Positions 16,046-24,724 of a DNA stretch of 64,000 nt are shown here, one piece after another (the stretch's first letter is position 1; the number at the start of each line of letters is the position of its first letter). The notes beneath the pieces were generated by a model, which made no database searches, was not told the DNA's origin, and worked only from the letters and a program-made list of their open reading frames with translations. The position numbers and the translations under genes were made by a program. The stretch covers positions 1 through 64,000 of IMG/VR virus record IMGVR_UViG_3300025410_000010; one strand, 5' to 3'. Source of the DNA: a virus.

Positions 16046-16657
16046 TTACTCCACTTCTTCGGCAGCAAGACGTTTAGCGATTATCTTATAGAATCCTGGA
16101 TTGACTTTTAATACAGAAGGAAGGACACTACATCTGATGTGGTTACGTCTAAAAGAATAATCGTTGTTACTTGGATCTTCTATCCAAATAATTAAATTAT
16201 TCAATGCCCACTCTGCTAATGTATCTTTTTTGTTTAATCTAAATGGACGAATACAATTAGCATGTCTATATGGAATAGTATAGTCTTTACCATTACACAT
16301 ATTAAACACATAAGATTCTAAACAATCATCTAGGTGATGTCCAAGAACAATAGTTTGGTCTTGTTCTGTTAGCCAAGCATATCTTTCATTACGCCAATGT
16401 TCTTCTTTACTTACACCCTTAGGTCTATAATTCTTAATATGTCCTAATTTATAGGGAATGTTAGCCTGTTTACAATATGAGATTACAAAGTCAGCAGCCT
16501 TCCCACCAAACTTAGTTCCGTGATCAAAATTATAAGCAGTGACATTGTGATTGCGACGAAGGAAGTTTAAGATAACCATACTATCGATGCCGCCACTTAC
16601 AGCAACACCAACATCTCGTGGAATCTTTCCTTGTACCTTAATCACCCTTTGCTCCAT
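16046..16657 (-). CDS. TilS-like PP-loop ATPase
   Basis: 203 residues. PP-loop SGGIDS at about residues 20-25, GHHLDDCLES (about 106) and DPSNNDYSFRRNHIR (about 159) are the N-terminal catalytic signatures of tRNA(Ile)-lysidine synthetase. The C-terminal tRNA-binding domains of cellular TilS are missing, giving about half its length. It may modify a phage or host tRNA; the tRNA(CAT) gene at 40222 is a conceivable substrate. Confidence 0.8.
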   Translation of the reverse strand: MEQRVIKVQGKIPRDVGVAVSGGIDSMVILNFLRRNHNVTAYNFDHGTKFGGKAADFVISYCKQANIPYKLGHIKNYRPKGVSKEEHWRNERYAWLTEQDQTIVLGHHLDDCLESYVFNMCNGKDYTIPYRHANCIRPFRLNKKDTLAEWALNNLIIWIEDPSNNDYSFRRNHIRCSVLPSVLKVNPGFYKIIAKRLAAEEVE

Positions 16658-17012
16658 ATAGACTTGCTAATACTATAAACTTATCCCAAGCATCTTGTGC
16701 GGGTTTAGGCATATCTTTTTGATCAAGTATAACTCGCATCCATATCTTACTTCTTGGCATAGAAGGAGGTTGTACTCCAAATCTTCTAGGTTGATGTATT
16801 TTACCCGACTTCCATAATGTTGTTAATATATTTTTCAATTTATCCTTATCATAGTCGTACCAAGGCCCCATATGTTGATACTCGGTGATAAGTTGATCTA
16901 TACTATCAAGATCAAAGTAAGTTCTTCCTATGATAAGAAGTATATCATCAGGATCAACTTTATCTTCCATTATATCAGATATACATCTCGATATACTAAA
17001 TCCTATTAACAT
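16638..17012 (-). CDS. conserved T4-like phage protein
   Basis: 124 residues beginning MLIGFSISRCISDIMEDKV, with IIGRTYFDLDS; resembles a small protein seen in T4-like marine phages. ATG 17012 is chosen over 17069 because AGAGG lies just upstream. Overlaps both neighbours by about 20 nt. Confidence 0.65.
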   Translation of the reverse strand: MLIGFSISRCISDIMEDKVDPDDILLIIGRTYFDLDSIDQLITEYQHMGPWYDYDKDKLKNILTTLWKSGKIHQPRRFGVQPPSMPRSKIWMRVILDQKDMPKPAQDAWDKFIVLASLYGAKGD

Positions 17013-17742
17013 TGAGCCTCTCTTTAGATATTTTTCTAATTTGATTGTACAGTCTAGAAGCAAATTCAATATTCGATCTAGGACCCGGGTGCATGTTATC
17101 TCTAGCTACATCTAATTTAGTGTCATGATACATGATATCGGCATTAAAGTCTATCTGTTGTATGTTCAATAAATTCATATATGATATATCTATATCATTA
17201 ACAGCAGGGTGGAATATCATATAACTGTCTAATTTTTCTAACAACAAATTTAACATTACAAAATCTTTTTCAGTTTGATAAGATATAAATTCTTCTTTTA
17301 AAAATGTTTTATTAAGCTTATCATACATCGGAGTTGGAGTATTAGCAGTAAAATAATCTCCAACCCATCTTTCTCTTCTTTCAATATTAGGAAGATAACA
17401 AATTACAATTTGTGGATGTAACATATCCCCATAATGATAAAGATATTTGACAATATGATCTAATCCACTTGCTGCGGCAGATAGATTCCAGAAAGGCATA
17501 AGTCCAAAATCATCACAAAGGTTTTTATGAATAATCTTAGGCCATGTATTTTCTAATGATAAACCAACTCCTTCCGAATAACTACATCCAGTGAATACTA
17601 CCCTTAACGGATGTTTCTCCCAGTGATCAAAGTCGTCACATCTAAAACCATAATTGTTGAATTTATATTTTATATGTTTTCCTTTGCTTGGATCATATTG
17701 ATCCGTTGCAAGAACAATGTCTTGAGTATTTGCTCGATACAT
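16996..17742 (-). CDS. SGNH-hydrolase-like protein, GCS type (A1)
   Basis: 248 residues. Putative nucleophile block VFTGCSYSEGVGL (about residues 49-61) and C-terminal Asp-His block ARDNMHPGPRSN, as in SGNH/GDSL esterases. KFNNYGFRCDDF precedes the nucleophile, shared with 20419-21195 and 21185-21976. No signal peptide. Likely an esterase or acyltransferase acting on a glycan or lipid; substrate unknown. Confidence 0.75.
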   Translation of the reverse strand: MYRANTQDIVLATDQYDPSKGKHIKYKFNNYGFRCDDFDHWEKHPLRVVFTGCSYSEGVGLSLENTWPKIIHKNLCDDFGLMPFWNLSAAASGLDHIVKYLYHYGDMLHPQIVICYLPNIERRERWVGDYFTANTPTPMYDKLNKTFLKEEFISYQTEKDFVMLNLLLEKLDSYMIFHPAVNDIDISYMNLLNIQQIDFNADIMYHDTKLDVARDNMHPGPRSNIEFASRLYNQIRKISKERLNVNRI

Positions 17743-17768
17743 AAAAGGTTCTTTTAAGAACTGAGTAA

Positions 17769-19067
17769 CTATAGTTTCTCTCCAGACTCGAATCCACGGA
17801 ACCTTAAGAAACGAGGGAATCGCAAACTATAAGTTCCATCTTGATTTTGAGTAATAGCATCTGCTCTTACTTCCACAACGCTGCCCAGTAAAAGGCTGCG
17901 AGAGGACCAATAACTACTACGATTATCATCAGTAAATCCGCTACCCACATTAACCCTGATAAATTTCCCATCATCTTCTCCTTCACAAACTAATGCACCA
18001 AGTCGTCCTTCATTGCGACCTGTGCCTTCTTCAACATCCTTAACAGCAAGACTAACTTCAATAAAAGGTTTCTGTTTGAGCCAAGCAGTTGACCTTTTAC
18101 ATTCATAAGGAGCATCAACGTCTTTAATCATAATACCTTCATAACCATTTTCAATAGCATAAGCATTAATCTCGGCAAAACGTTTCTTACCTTCCTCGTT
18201 GTCAAGATTTACAAATTCAAATCCAAGTTGCTCAATGGAATCGAAATTGTATGCTTTGAGGAATTGACTAAGTAGGTTGCTGCGATTAATTTGAGCAACG
18301 TTGCTCCTACCTTCTTCAAATTCTTTAAGAGTTAACCAATCAAAAAGATATAATGTAGCATCTTGTGCTTGAACATTATCTTTTCGATGTACTTGTTTCA
18401 TTAAGTCCTGAAATGAACTACTCATAATCTCGCCGTCAAAGACCATAGGTTCATTTATGTCTTTAGCCATTTTTGTAAATTCGTTTCGAATATGTGGGAA
18501 GTTAACAAGTTCTTTTCCGTTGCGGCTAAACTGATCAACACGCCCATTAGGATATACAATAGTAATAATCCTAACGCCATCCAATTTGACTTCAATTTGT
18601 TTGTGTCCTGTAATCTTTGATTCATGGTTTGCTCCATCATGTGCTAGTTGACAAGTGAATACTGGAACCATAAGATGTGGTTTGTCTGCTTTCTTAGCAG
18701 CACTGTTGATACTCTTATCACTAATACCACAACGTAAATCTTTAATGAGGATACGTCGGTACCAACCATTCCATTGATCCTTAGTAGCAGTAGCCATTAA
18801 TTCCGCAAGATACATTCTAGCCATATTACCAGTAATGTTTCTGTGAATGAATTGATCAACTGTTGTTCTAAAATCATTCCAAAGCAATCCGGGTCCGTCT
18901 TCTGTTGATTCTGGAAGTTGCTTAATTCCAAAAGTAATCTTAGCATCATATGCTAGACGACATCCCGCAAAGAATTCCATATTGTTAGCATTTGCTTCAC
19001 GCAATAGAATTGCTTCTTTAGCAAGACGACTATTATCGGATTCGAGTTCTTGGATAATCTGATGCAT
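17769..19067 (-). CDS. ATP-dependent DNA ligase (T4 gp30-like)
   Basis: 432 residues. Adenylation motif I is EVKLDGVRI (Lys about residue 160), motif III VFDGEIMSS, motif IV EGIMIKD, motif V WLKQKPF, and an OB-fold follows (AVKDVEEGTGRNEGRLGAL). Slightly shorter than T4 gp30. It seals nicks in phage DNA replication and recombination. Own promoter at 19086-19113. Confidence 0.9.
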   Translation of the reverse strand: MHQIIQELESDNSRLAKEAILLREANANNMEFFAGCRLAYDAKITFGIKQLPESTEDGPGLLWNDFRTTVDQFIHRNITGNMARMYLAELMATATKDQWNGWYRRILIKDLRCGISDKSINSAAKKADKPHLMVPVFTCQLAHDGANHESKITGHKQIEVKLDGVRIITIVYPNGRVDQFSRNGKELVNFPHIRNEFTKMAKDINEPMVFDGEIMSSSFQDLMKQVHRKDNVQAQDATLYLFDWLTLKEFEEGRSNVAQINRSNLLSQFLKAYNFDSIEQLGFEFVNLDNEEGKKRFAEINAYAIENGYEGIMIKDVDAPYECKRSTAWLKQKPFIEVSLAVKDVEEGTGRNEGRLGALVCEGEDDGKFIRVNVGSGFTDDNRSSYWSSRSLLLGSVVEVRADAITQNQDGTYSLRFPRFLRFRGFESGEKL

Positions 19068-19085
19068 GGTTCCTCACTTTCCTAT

Positions 19086-19113
19086 ATTATATACAATGTA
19101 GGATTTGTGTCAA
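19086..19113 (-). promoter_or_regulatory. promoter of DNA ligase
   Basis: TTGACA, 16 nt, TATAAT on the minus strand, followed by a purine-rich leader. Confidence 0.75.
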
Positions 19114-19114
19114 C

Positions 19115-20035
19115 CTATTCAACCCGAGTTGATTTTAAATATTGGTATGGAGATAATTTGTTTACTATTTCTAAATTGCTTAAACCATAACATAATAAAC
19201 ACTCACGATTTAATTGTGCAACAGGTATCTGTCCTAAAGACATTTTAGGTCCTCTTAATATACCCAAATTATTAAAAAAATCTTCTTTGCTTTCAAACCA
19301 TTTCCAGAAATCTTTTTCCATTTCTGTAACTTTCCATTCTGGTAATGCTGCTCCAAATTTAATCATCCAATCAGCAGACCAGTGATCCTGTGGACGAATA
19401 TTATCATTTCCTATATCTTCATCCTGATTTAAAAATACATCAAGGATTGGCTTACCAACTACACAATAATTAATATAAACTGTTCCAAACGTATACCTAT
19501 ATGTAAACAATTTGTATTCGTCATTAGTTAATTTAAATCTAGGTTTTGGTTCATATGTTCCCACAATCATGGCATTTGGATGTTCTGTAAGTTTTTCTAA
19601 TTCTTTATTAAGTTGCTTATATTCATATTCATGAACTAAAAGATTAAGACGCTCGATTGCTTTTTTAACATCATCTGTAGCATTAAGATACCATTCTAAT
19701 GGACTTTCGATAGGCCCTCGAAGTCTTTCAAAAAAGACATGCATCTCATTCATTGTTTGTTGGTCCATATCTGGACTTGCTTTTAATGTAACTCTTCCGG
19801 GATACGTTTTGTTTATTATATCGATTTGTTCATTTAATTTCTTAGCAAAGTGTTCCTCATCCTTGCCATTATTGGGCCAATATGTAAATCTATCTTGTTC
19901 ATAAAATGGATAATTGTTATTGATTTCTTTTGCCCATGATTGCGATAAATTATCTTTTTGAATATCAAATTCACAAATTACTGAATCTATATCATCTTTA
20001 TGTTTAGATAGTTCCACAATAAATTTTTTATACAT
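19115..20035 (-). CDS. conserved hypothetical phage protein
   Basis: 306 residues, starting MYKKFIVELSKHKDDID; ATG 20035 has GGAG upstream and overlaps the previous stop. The middle is helical (ELEKLTEHPNA); YRYTFGTVYINYCVVGKPILDVFLNQDED looks like a beta core. I associate this type with T4-like marine phages but know no function. Confidence 0.7.
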   Translation of the reverse strand: MYKKFIVELSKHKDDIDSVICEFDIQKDNLSQSWAKEINNNYPFYEQDRFTYWPNNGKDEEHFAKKLNEQIDIINKTYPGRVTLKASPDMDQQTMNEMHVFFERLRGPIESPLEWYLNATDDVKKAIERLNLLVHEYEYKQLNKELEKLTEHPNAMIVGTYEPKPRFKLTNDEYKLFTYRYTFGTVYINYCVVGKPILDVFLNQDEDIGNDNIRPQDHWSADWMIKFGAALPEWKVTEMEKDFWKWFESKEDFFNNLGILRGPKMSLGQIPVAQLNRECLLCYGLSNLEIVNKLSPYQYLKSTRVE

Positions 20036-20220
20036 TAATATGTATCTCCGAGGGGTTTCCCTTGTAGATCCATAATCCAATGTTTACCAGTTTTCTGCTC
20101 CATTTCATAAGAATGCTCAATACCTTTTTGGGTAACACTATAAACTTGACCTACCCAATAAGAAAATATTAACAATCCGATAATAACATATCCTTGAATT
20201 TCTTTTTGTCTTGCAGTCAT
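20035..20220 (-). CDS. small single-pass membrane protein
   Basis: 61 residues with a membrane segment at about residues 10-29 (GYVIIGLLIFSYWVGQVY), N-terminus basic. Starts by ATGA overlap with the BFD-like gene. Unknown function. Confidence 0.65.
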   Translation of the reverse strand: MTARQKEIQGYVIIGLLIFSYWVGQVYSVTQKGIEHSYEMEQKTGKHWIMDLQGKPLGDTY

Positions 20221-20393
20221 TGCTTCTGATCCAACATAGAATTAATTTCTTTTACTATACTTTTGGCACAAGTGGCACATTCGGGCGTCCAGTTGAGTTC
20301 TTTTAATATTGTCTTGACAGTTGGATTTGGAAGACGATCCATGCATTCCTTAATCTTTCGGGTGCATACTGTGCGACATGAACATATTATCAT
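20217..20393 (-). CDS. BFD-like [2Fe-2S] mini-protein
   Basis: 58 residues. Cysteines at 4, 6, 39 and 42 give CxC-x32-CxxC, the cluster motif of bacterioferritin-associated ferredoxin domains, with the helical spacing of that fold. Length is the minimal BFD domain. Ends by ATGA overlap with the next gene. The ATG lies 6 nt from the -10 and lacks a Shine-Dalgarno. Possible roles are electron transfer to the radical-SAM enzymes or iron mobilisation; both are inference. Confidence 0.75.
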   Translation of the reverse strand: MIICSCRTVCTRKIKECMDRLPNPTVKTILKELNWTPECATCAKSIVKEINSMLDQKQ

Positions 20394-20399
20394 ACTCTT

Positions 20400-20427
20400 A
20401 TTTAAACATCATTTTTTATTATGTCAA
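20400..20427 (-). promoter_or_regulatory. promoter, leaderless geometry, BFD-like gene
   Basis: TTGACA, 16 nt, TTAAAT, then 6 nt and the ATG at 20393. It overlaps the 3' end of the upstream SGNH gene. Confidence 0.6.
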
Positions 20428-21195
20428 GCCTAACTTTTCTGATATATTTGGCCAAAAAATTTCAAAAGCAGTATTGGCAAATAACTCATTTGATTTTGGC
20501 CCGGCATGCATATTGTCCCTAGCAAGATCCAATTGCATTATGAATAATTCTTTATAGATAAAATTCGAAAGATTAAGATTTTCTACTTTATACTCCTCAA
20601 ACTGTCTCGAATATAAAAAATGTGCATCTATTTCTTCACACATTAGATTAATCATAACTAAATTTTTTTCAGTTTGATAATTAACCAATTGCTCATTCGT
20701 TAAAAAATCTGTATCTTTTTCTCTTTCCAGAGACCAAACACTCCAGCGATCTTCATGCCATCGTTCACGTCTAACAGAACTAGGAATGTAACATATTATA
20801 ATTTGTGGACGTAATAGATCCTTTAAATTATAAAGATAACGAGTCATATGATCCAACCCAGTTCCACCTGATGCAATACTCCAATAAGGTATTTCTTGAT
20901 TTAATTCTTTACAAATCATGCTATGTAACTTTTTGGTCCATAGGTCTTCTAGCGGAAGTCCAATGCCTTCAGTCATACTGCATCCTGCAAATAAAATTCG
21001 ATAAAGATACTTTTCCCAACTATCAAAGTCATCACATCGAAATCCATAATTATTGTATTTGTAAGTAATATCGTTTGGCCCATAAGGAACTAAGTCTTTG
21101 ACTTTTGTATAATTCTCTTCAGTATCCATGGGCATCCACTGAAATGTTTTGTTGGCAACAATGTCTCTTCTGATATCTAAAAATTCAGGAATCAT
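20419..21195 (-). CDS. SGNH-hydrolase-like protein, GCS type (A2)
   Basis: 258 residues. KYNNYGFRCDDF, then nucleophile block LFAGCSMTEGIGLPLEDLW, and Asp-His block LARDNMHAGPKSN. Same family as 16996-17742 and 21185-21976. Start overlaps the upstream paralogue stop by 11 nt, so the pair is co-translated. Confidence 0.75.
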   Translation of the reverse strand: MIPEFLDIRRDIVANKTFQWMPMDTEENYTKVKDLVPYGPNDITYKYNNYGFRCDDFDSWEKYLYRILFAGCSMTEGIGLPLEDLWTKKLHSMICKELNQEIPYWSIASGGTGLDHMTRYLYNLKDLLRPQIIICYIPSSVRRERWHEDRWSVWSLEREKDTDFLTNEQLVNYQTEKNLVMINLMCEEIDAHFLYSRQFEEYKVENLNLSNFIYKELFIMQLDLARDNMHAGPKSNELFANTAFEIFWPNISEKLGLT

Positions 21196-21976
21196 TTAAT
21201 TTTTCTCTTATGTAAGGATAAAAATCATTAAACATTCTTTCAGCAAATAATTTATTTGATTCCGGACCAGCATGCCACCCATCTCTCCCAAGATCAATAA
21301 ATTCCAATCGATGATCGACATTCTTAAATTTTGAAAATGTTATGTTACTAAGATCATAATCGGAATCGATTTTTGAATAGAGAAATAAACTATCCCATCT
21401 ATTCATAAGGAGATCAATAAATGATAAATTCTTTTCGGTTTGATATCTAATATATTCTTCTTTGAGAAATATCTTAGCAGTATTCTTATCTTCCTTTGTA
21501 TAAGTTAACCAAGGTCCCCAATGGTCTTCACTCCATCGCTCTCTTCTCTCAAATCTAGGTAATAAAGATATTACTATCTGTGGACGTAATTCATTGCCTT
21601 CCAAATATAAATGTTTTACTAAATGATCCATACTGGCACCACTATGTGCAATGCTCCAAAAAGGTATTGGACCCAATTGATCACAAAGCATGTTGTGAAA
21701 TAGTTTTGCCCAGGTTTTCTCTAGAGGAATACCCACTCCTTCGGTTTCACTGCATCCTGCAAATAAAATCCTAATTGGATGATTTTTCCAGTTACTAAAA
21801 TCATCACAACGAAATCCTCTATTATTAAATTTGTAAACAACTTCTCCAGGGTTATATTGAACTTGTGGATTGTCCTTTACTTTATTGTACTGTTCTAAAG
21901 TATCTGTATAAAACCATCCATGAGTCGTATTGTATATTTTGAATCGATCAGAATTTAAAAATTGATGTTTGAGCAT
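21185..21976 (-). CDS. SGNH-hydrolase-like protein, GCS type (A3)
   Basis: 263 residues. KFNNRGFRCDDF, LFAGCSETEGVGIPLEKTW, and LGRDGWHAGPESN give the same three blocks as its paralogues. It is divergent from the porin gene, with about 43 nt between starts. Confidence 0.75.
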   Translation of the reverse strand: MLKHQFLNSDRFKIYNTTHGWFYTDTLEQYNKVKDNPQVQYNPGEVVYKFNNRGFRCDDFSNWKNHPIRILFAGCSETEGVGIPLEKTWAKLFHNMLCDQLGPIPFWSIAHSGASMDHLVKHLYLEGNELRPQIVISLLPRFERRERWSEDHWGPWLTYTKEDKNTAKIFLKEEYIRYQTEKNLSFIDLLMNRWDSLFLYSKIDSDYDLSNITFSKFKNVDHRLEFIDLGRDGWHAGPESNKLFAERMFNDFYPYIREKLNDS

Positions 21977-22007
21977 GATAAAACTACTTATTTTTTAAGC
22001 AATATGC

Positions 22008-22013
22008 TATTAT
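22008..22013 (+). promoter_or_regulatory. -10 box of the porin gene, leaderless geometry
   Basis: TATTAT preceded by TGC (extended -10) and followed by 6 nt and the ATG at 22020. No good -35 is present at 16-17 nt. Confidence 0.5.
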
Positions 22014-22019
22014 CCTATT

Positions 22020-23399
22020 ATGGTTAAATCCAAGACTCTAGGGTTAATATTCCTTTTGGCTGCTACTCCTGCTTGGGCTGATCACAGTCCTAAATTTGAT
22101 TGGCCTTGGAAACTAGACGACTCTAATCCACTTAGCACATTAACCATCAACGGACTTGTGCTTGATACTGTGCAAGGTTATCCAACTTATAAAAATAACG
22201 TTGATCCAAATAATCCTTTCAATAAAGGTCAAGTTGACAATATGGTTAAGAGCAGTTTCTATCTTGGTATGAAACTTTGGAAAGGTGCTAGTGTTTATAG
22301 CAATACAGAAATATACCAAGGTTATAACATTTCAAACAATATAGACTTTGCTAACAATGTTAATTCCACAGTTCCAAATGTAAACACTAATAATCCTTAT
22401 ATGCAATTACAAAGATTATTCTTTAGACAAGTAATTGACATAGAAGGCGAAGATACTATTATGCCAGACTTTAGCGGCACACGAAGTGATGCACTTGCTT
22501 CAGTTGAACAGAAACTTGCTGATAAAGTTTCTGAAAATACCCTAACATTTACATTTGGTAAGTTTGCTGTTGGCGATATATTTGATGGTAACATATATGC
22601 TCACGACCCAACTAGAAAGTTTATGAATCAATCCTTTTCTGGATTTGACTCTGTTGACTATGTTGGTAATTCTTGGGGTACTACTGTTGGTGCTATGTTT
22701 GATTGGCATTATTATAATTGGTCTTGGAGAACAGGTATATTCCAGGGATCACTACCACCACCTAGTAATAATATAGATCCAGTTCCCTTAAGACAATATA
22801 TGTTAATATCAGAACTAGAAAGAAGATATCATTTATTCGATAATCCCGGTAGTCTTAAACTAATTGGTTATAGAGATTACGGATATCTAGATCAGAATGG
22901 AGGATACCAAGGTCTTAACAGTCTTATTGATTATGTAAATGGAATTAATAGAACTGAACTTAACGATCTAATGCGAAGAACTGTATTTGGTATTGGTGTT
23001 AATCTACAACAACAATTAGCAGACGGCATTGGATATTTTATGAGAGCAGGTATGGATAATAAGTCTGTATCAATATCTGATATTACTCATACATTCAGTA
23101 ATGGTCTTGTGTTTGACGGGAAGTTATGGAATAGACCCGGAGATGAGATTGGTGCTGCATTTGGTATACAACATATTAAAGGAAATAACATCTTCAATAA
23201 TAATGATCTCAGTTTTACCCCATATGGAGCAGGATCAGCAGGATATGCTGCTCAGAAAACTATAGAAACTTATTACAAATGGACTATTAACGATAGACTT
23301 GCTATAACTGCTGATTATCAACGTGTTATTAATCCTAACTTTAATAGTCAAAGTCATTCTGCTCATGTTTTTGGAATACGTTTGAGGGCTAATTTTTGA
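22020..23399 (+). CDS. OprB-like outer-membrane porin
   Basis: 459 residues. Signal peptide of about 20 residues ending AWA. The mature part is rich in alternating aromatic strands. The C-terminal third (ETYYKWTINDRLAITADYQR, NPNF, then GIRLRANF ending in Phe) matches carbohydrate-selective OprB porins, including the terminal beta-signal. It would be inserted in the host outer membrane. Length fits OprB. Possible purposes: superinfection exclusion or altered uptake; both inferred. Confidence 0.75.
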   Translation: MVKSKTLGLIFLLAATPAWADHSPKFDWPWKLDDSNPLSTLTINGLVLDTVQGYPTYKNNVDPNNPFNKGQVDNMVKSSFYLGMKLWKGASVYSNTEIYQGYNISNNIDFANNVNSTVPNVNTNNPYMQLQRLFFRQVIDIEGEDTIMPDFSGTRSDALASVEQKLADKVSENTLTFTFGKFAVGDIFDGNIYAHDPTRKFMNQSFSGFDSVDYVGNSWGTTVGAMFDWHYYNWSWRTGIFQGSLPPPSNNIDPVPLRQYMLISELERRYHLFDNPGSLKLIGYRDYGYLDQNGGYQGLNSLIDYVNGINRTELNDLMRRTVFGIGVNLQQQLADGIGYFMRAGMDNKSVSISDITHTFSNGLVFDGKLWNRPGDEIGAAFGIQHIKGNNIFNNNDLSFTPYGAGSAGYAAQKTIETYYKWTINDRLAITADYQRVINPNFNSQSHSAHVFGIRLRANF

Positions 23400-23410
23400 T
23401 AAGTAAAGTC

Positions 23411-23632
23411 ATGCGTACTAAGTACTTTGAAACATGCGAAGACTTAGAAGTCCCACAACTCATCTATATTAGAGATGTTCAGTGGGCAGTAAAGAATTGG
23501 GAAGCTATAAAAACATTTCCCGGGGTCGTAGTCACACAAGAGCCACACTTTTTAATAATAGAAGACCCTAACGACAGACTATTATTCTTTATGAGGTGGG
23601 GCTGTGACAATAATAACACAAGCAGAGTTTGA
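23411..23632 (+). CDS. small protein, LRFS-tail family
   Basis: 73 residues, with DRLLFFMRWG near the end. The ATG 23411 is preferred to the TTG at 23396. Its ATG AGG TGG codons provide the ribosome site for the next gene, which starts inside this one (29-nt overlap). Confidence 0.65.
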   Translation: MRTKYFETCEDLEVPQLIYIRDVQWAVKNWEAIKTFPGVVVTQEPHFLIIEDPNDRLLFFMRWGCDNNNTSRV

Positions 23633-23810
23633 AGTGCAATACATAGAATGGGTCAGAAAACAAACTCCACCAAATGATGAACAAGAACGAATATATTGGT
23701 ATGTGGAAAAAAGATTTGAATTTGATAAAAAATTAAGAGACGAAGGCATAAATCGTAAGCCAGGATTCTGGGTAGACAATTTGGGCAAGGCCCATTACGA
23801 TGATAAGTAA
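23604..23810 (+). CDS. small charged protein, GTG start
   Basis: 68 residues, (V)TIITQAEFEVQYIEWVRKQ..., helical and charged. GTG start with GAGGTGG upstream. Function unknown. Confidence 0.6.
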   Translation: MTIITQAEFEVQYIEWVRKQTPPNDEQERIYWYVEKRFEFDKKLRDEGINRKPGFWVDNLGKAHYDDK

Positions 23811-23814
23811 AATT

Positions 23815-23949
23815 ATGGCTAGACCAAAGAAACTAATAGTAGCAGAGAAACTTTATATAGGATGCAGCTTATGTGCTACAGTCTTTATAATGCTTACACT
23901 AACTATCATTATATTCCCGGAGATAACTAATTTACTATTACGAAATTGA
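23815..23949 (+). CDS. 44-residue membrane protein
   Basis: MARPKKLIVAEKLYIGC..., with a hydrophobic helix at about residues 18-38 and basic N-terminus. Small single-pass protein; function unknown. Confidence 0.55.
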   Translation: MARPKKLIVAEKLYIGCSLCATVFIMLTLTIIIFPEITNLLLRN

Positions 23950-24184
23950 AGAGAATTTTCAGAAGAACGGTAATCCACCATACATTCACGAAAACTACTT
24001 TGATCCTTTCCTTGCCAGTATAAGCACTAGAGTATTCCAGATGCAAGACAATGGTCTACAATGCATTGCTGGATACGGTACAACTTATTACTACCTAGAT
24101 CCCCAGGAAACTACTTTTATACTATTAGCAGCAAAACCTCATCCTACCAAAATGTCAAATTACTTTGATCCTGGACATGCTTGA
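23930..24184 (+). CDS. YYY-family small protein, probable ATT start
   Basis: 84 residues if read from ATT at 23930: YYYEIEENFQKNG... to TFILLAAKPHP. It is a paralogue of 24461, 24721 and 24957 (Tyr-rich start, [W/F]..ILL.[A/S] near the end). No ATG, GTG or TTG lies near the conserved start, but CGGAG sits 7 nt before the ATT. So either a rare ATT start or a gene that has lost its start codon. Confidence 0.5.
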   Translation: MYYYEIEENFQKNGNPPYIHENYFDPFLASISTRVFQMQDNGLQCIAGYGTTYYYLDPQETTFILLAAKPHPTKMSNYFDPGHA

Positions 24185-24192
24185 TTGTATAC

Positions 24193-24200
24193 TATAAATA
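24193..24200 (+). promoter_or_regulatory. T4-type late promoter
   Basis: Exact TATAAATA, 16 nt upstream of the ATG at 24217, with TTGGAG as ribosome site. Confidence 0.7.
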
Positions 24201-24216
24201 GATTTGGAGAAAGTCT

Positions 24217-24459
24217 ATGAGCGATAAAAGAATTAAGATTGCAAAAATGCTTCAAGAAATAAATGAGACTCATTACGAAACTCTTAATGCTTTAGCAGAA
24301 AGCGAACGCAGAGAAAAAGAATTCCTTTTATCAATGGCTGAAATTGTTTGGTTACAAGTAAAAGGTTACCCAATACCAGATTGTTACTCCGAAGAAGATA
24401 GATTAGATATATTTGCTAGATATTATCATAGAGCAGTCTCTCAATCACAAGGTGAATAA
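24217..24459 (+). CDS. helical hypothetical protein, late promoter
   Basis: 80 residues, strongly helical, charged (NALAESERREKEFLLSMAE). Downstream of an exact late box, so probably expressed late. No family recognised. Confidence 0.7.
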   Translation: MSDKRIKIAKMLQEINETHYETLNALAESERREKEFLLSMAEIVWLQVKGYPIPDCYSEEDRLDIFARYYHRAVSQSQGE

Positions 24460-24460
24460 C

Positions 24461-24724
24461 GTGGAAGATAGTTATATAGATCGACATTATCATAATTGGC
24501 CCGATACTCACTACTATTACGAAATGACCGATGGATCCTTTGTTAAAAGTCATATGTTCTATACTTACGATTATGGTATAAGAATATACAAATATGAACA
24601 CGGACATATTACTTGCATTATGGAAGATAAATGGGTCTTAGATGAACCGAGATATGTATCTCCTAAAGATTGGATGCTGATCCTAATTAAGAGTGGCGGC
24701 GTTAAAGATCCACCACATACATGA
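24461..24724 (+). CDS. YYY-family small protein, GTG start
   Basis: 87 residues; THYYYEMTDGSFVKS at the N-terminus and SPKDWMLILIKSGG at the end. GTG start with AAGGTG upstream. Ends by ATGA overlap with the next paralogue. Confidence 0.65.
   Translation: MEDSYIDRHYHNWPDTHYYYEMTDGSFVKSHMFYTYDYGIRIYKYEHGHITCIMEDKWVLDEPRYVSPKDWMLILIKSGGVKDPPHT

Noticed and set aside
23396-23410. TTG start for 23411-23632
   Set aside because: No ribosome site; the ATG at 23411 is better placed against the family alignment.
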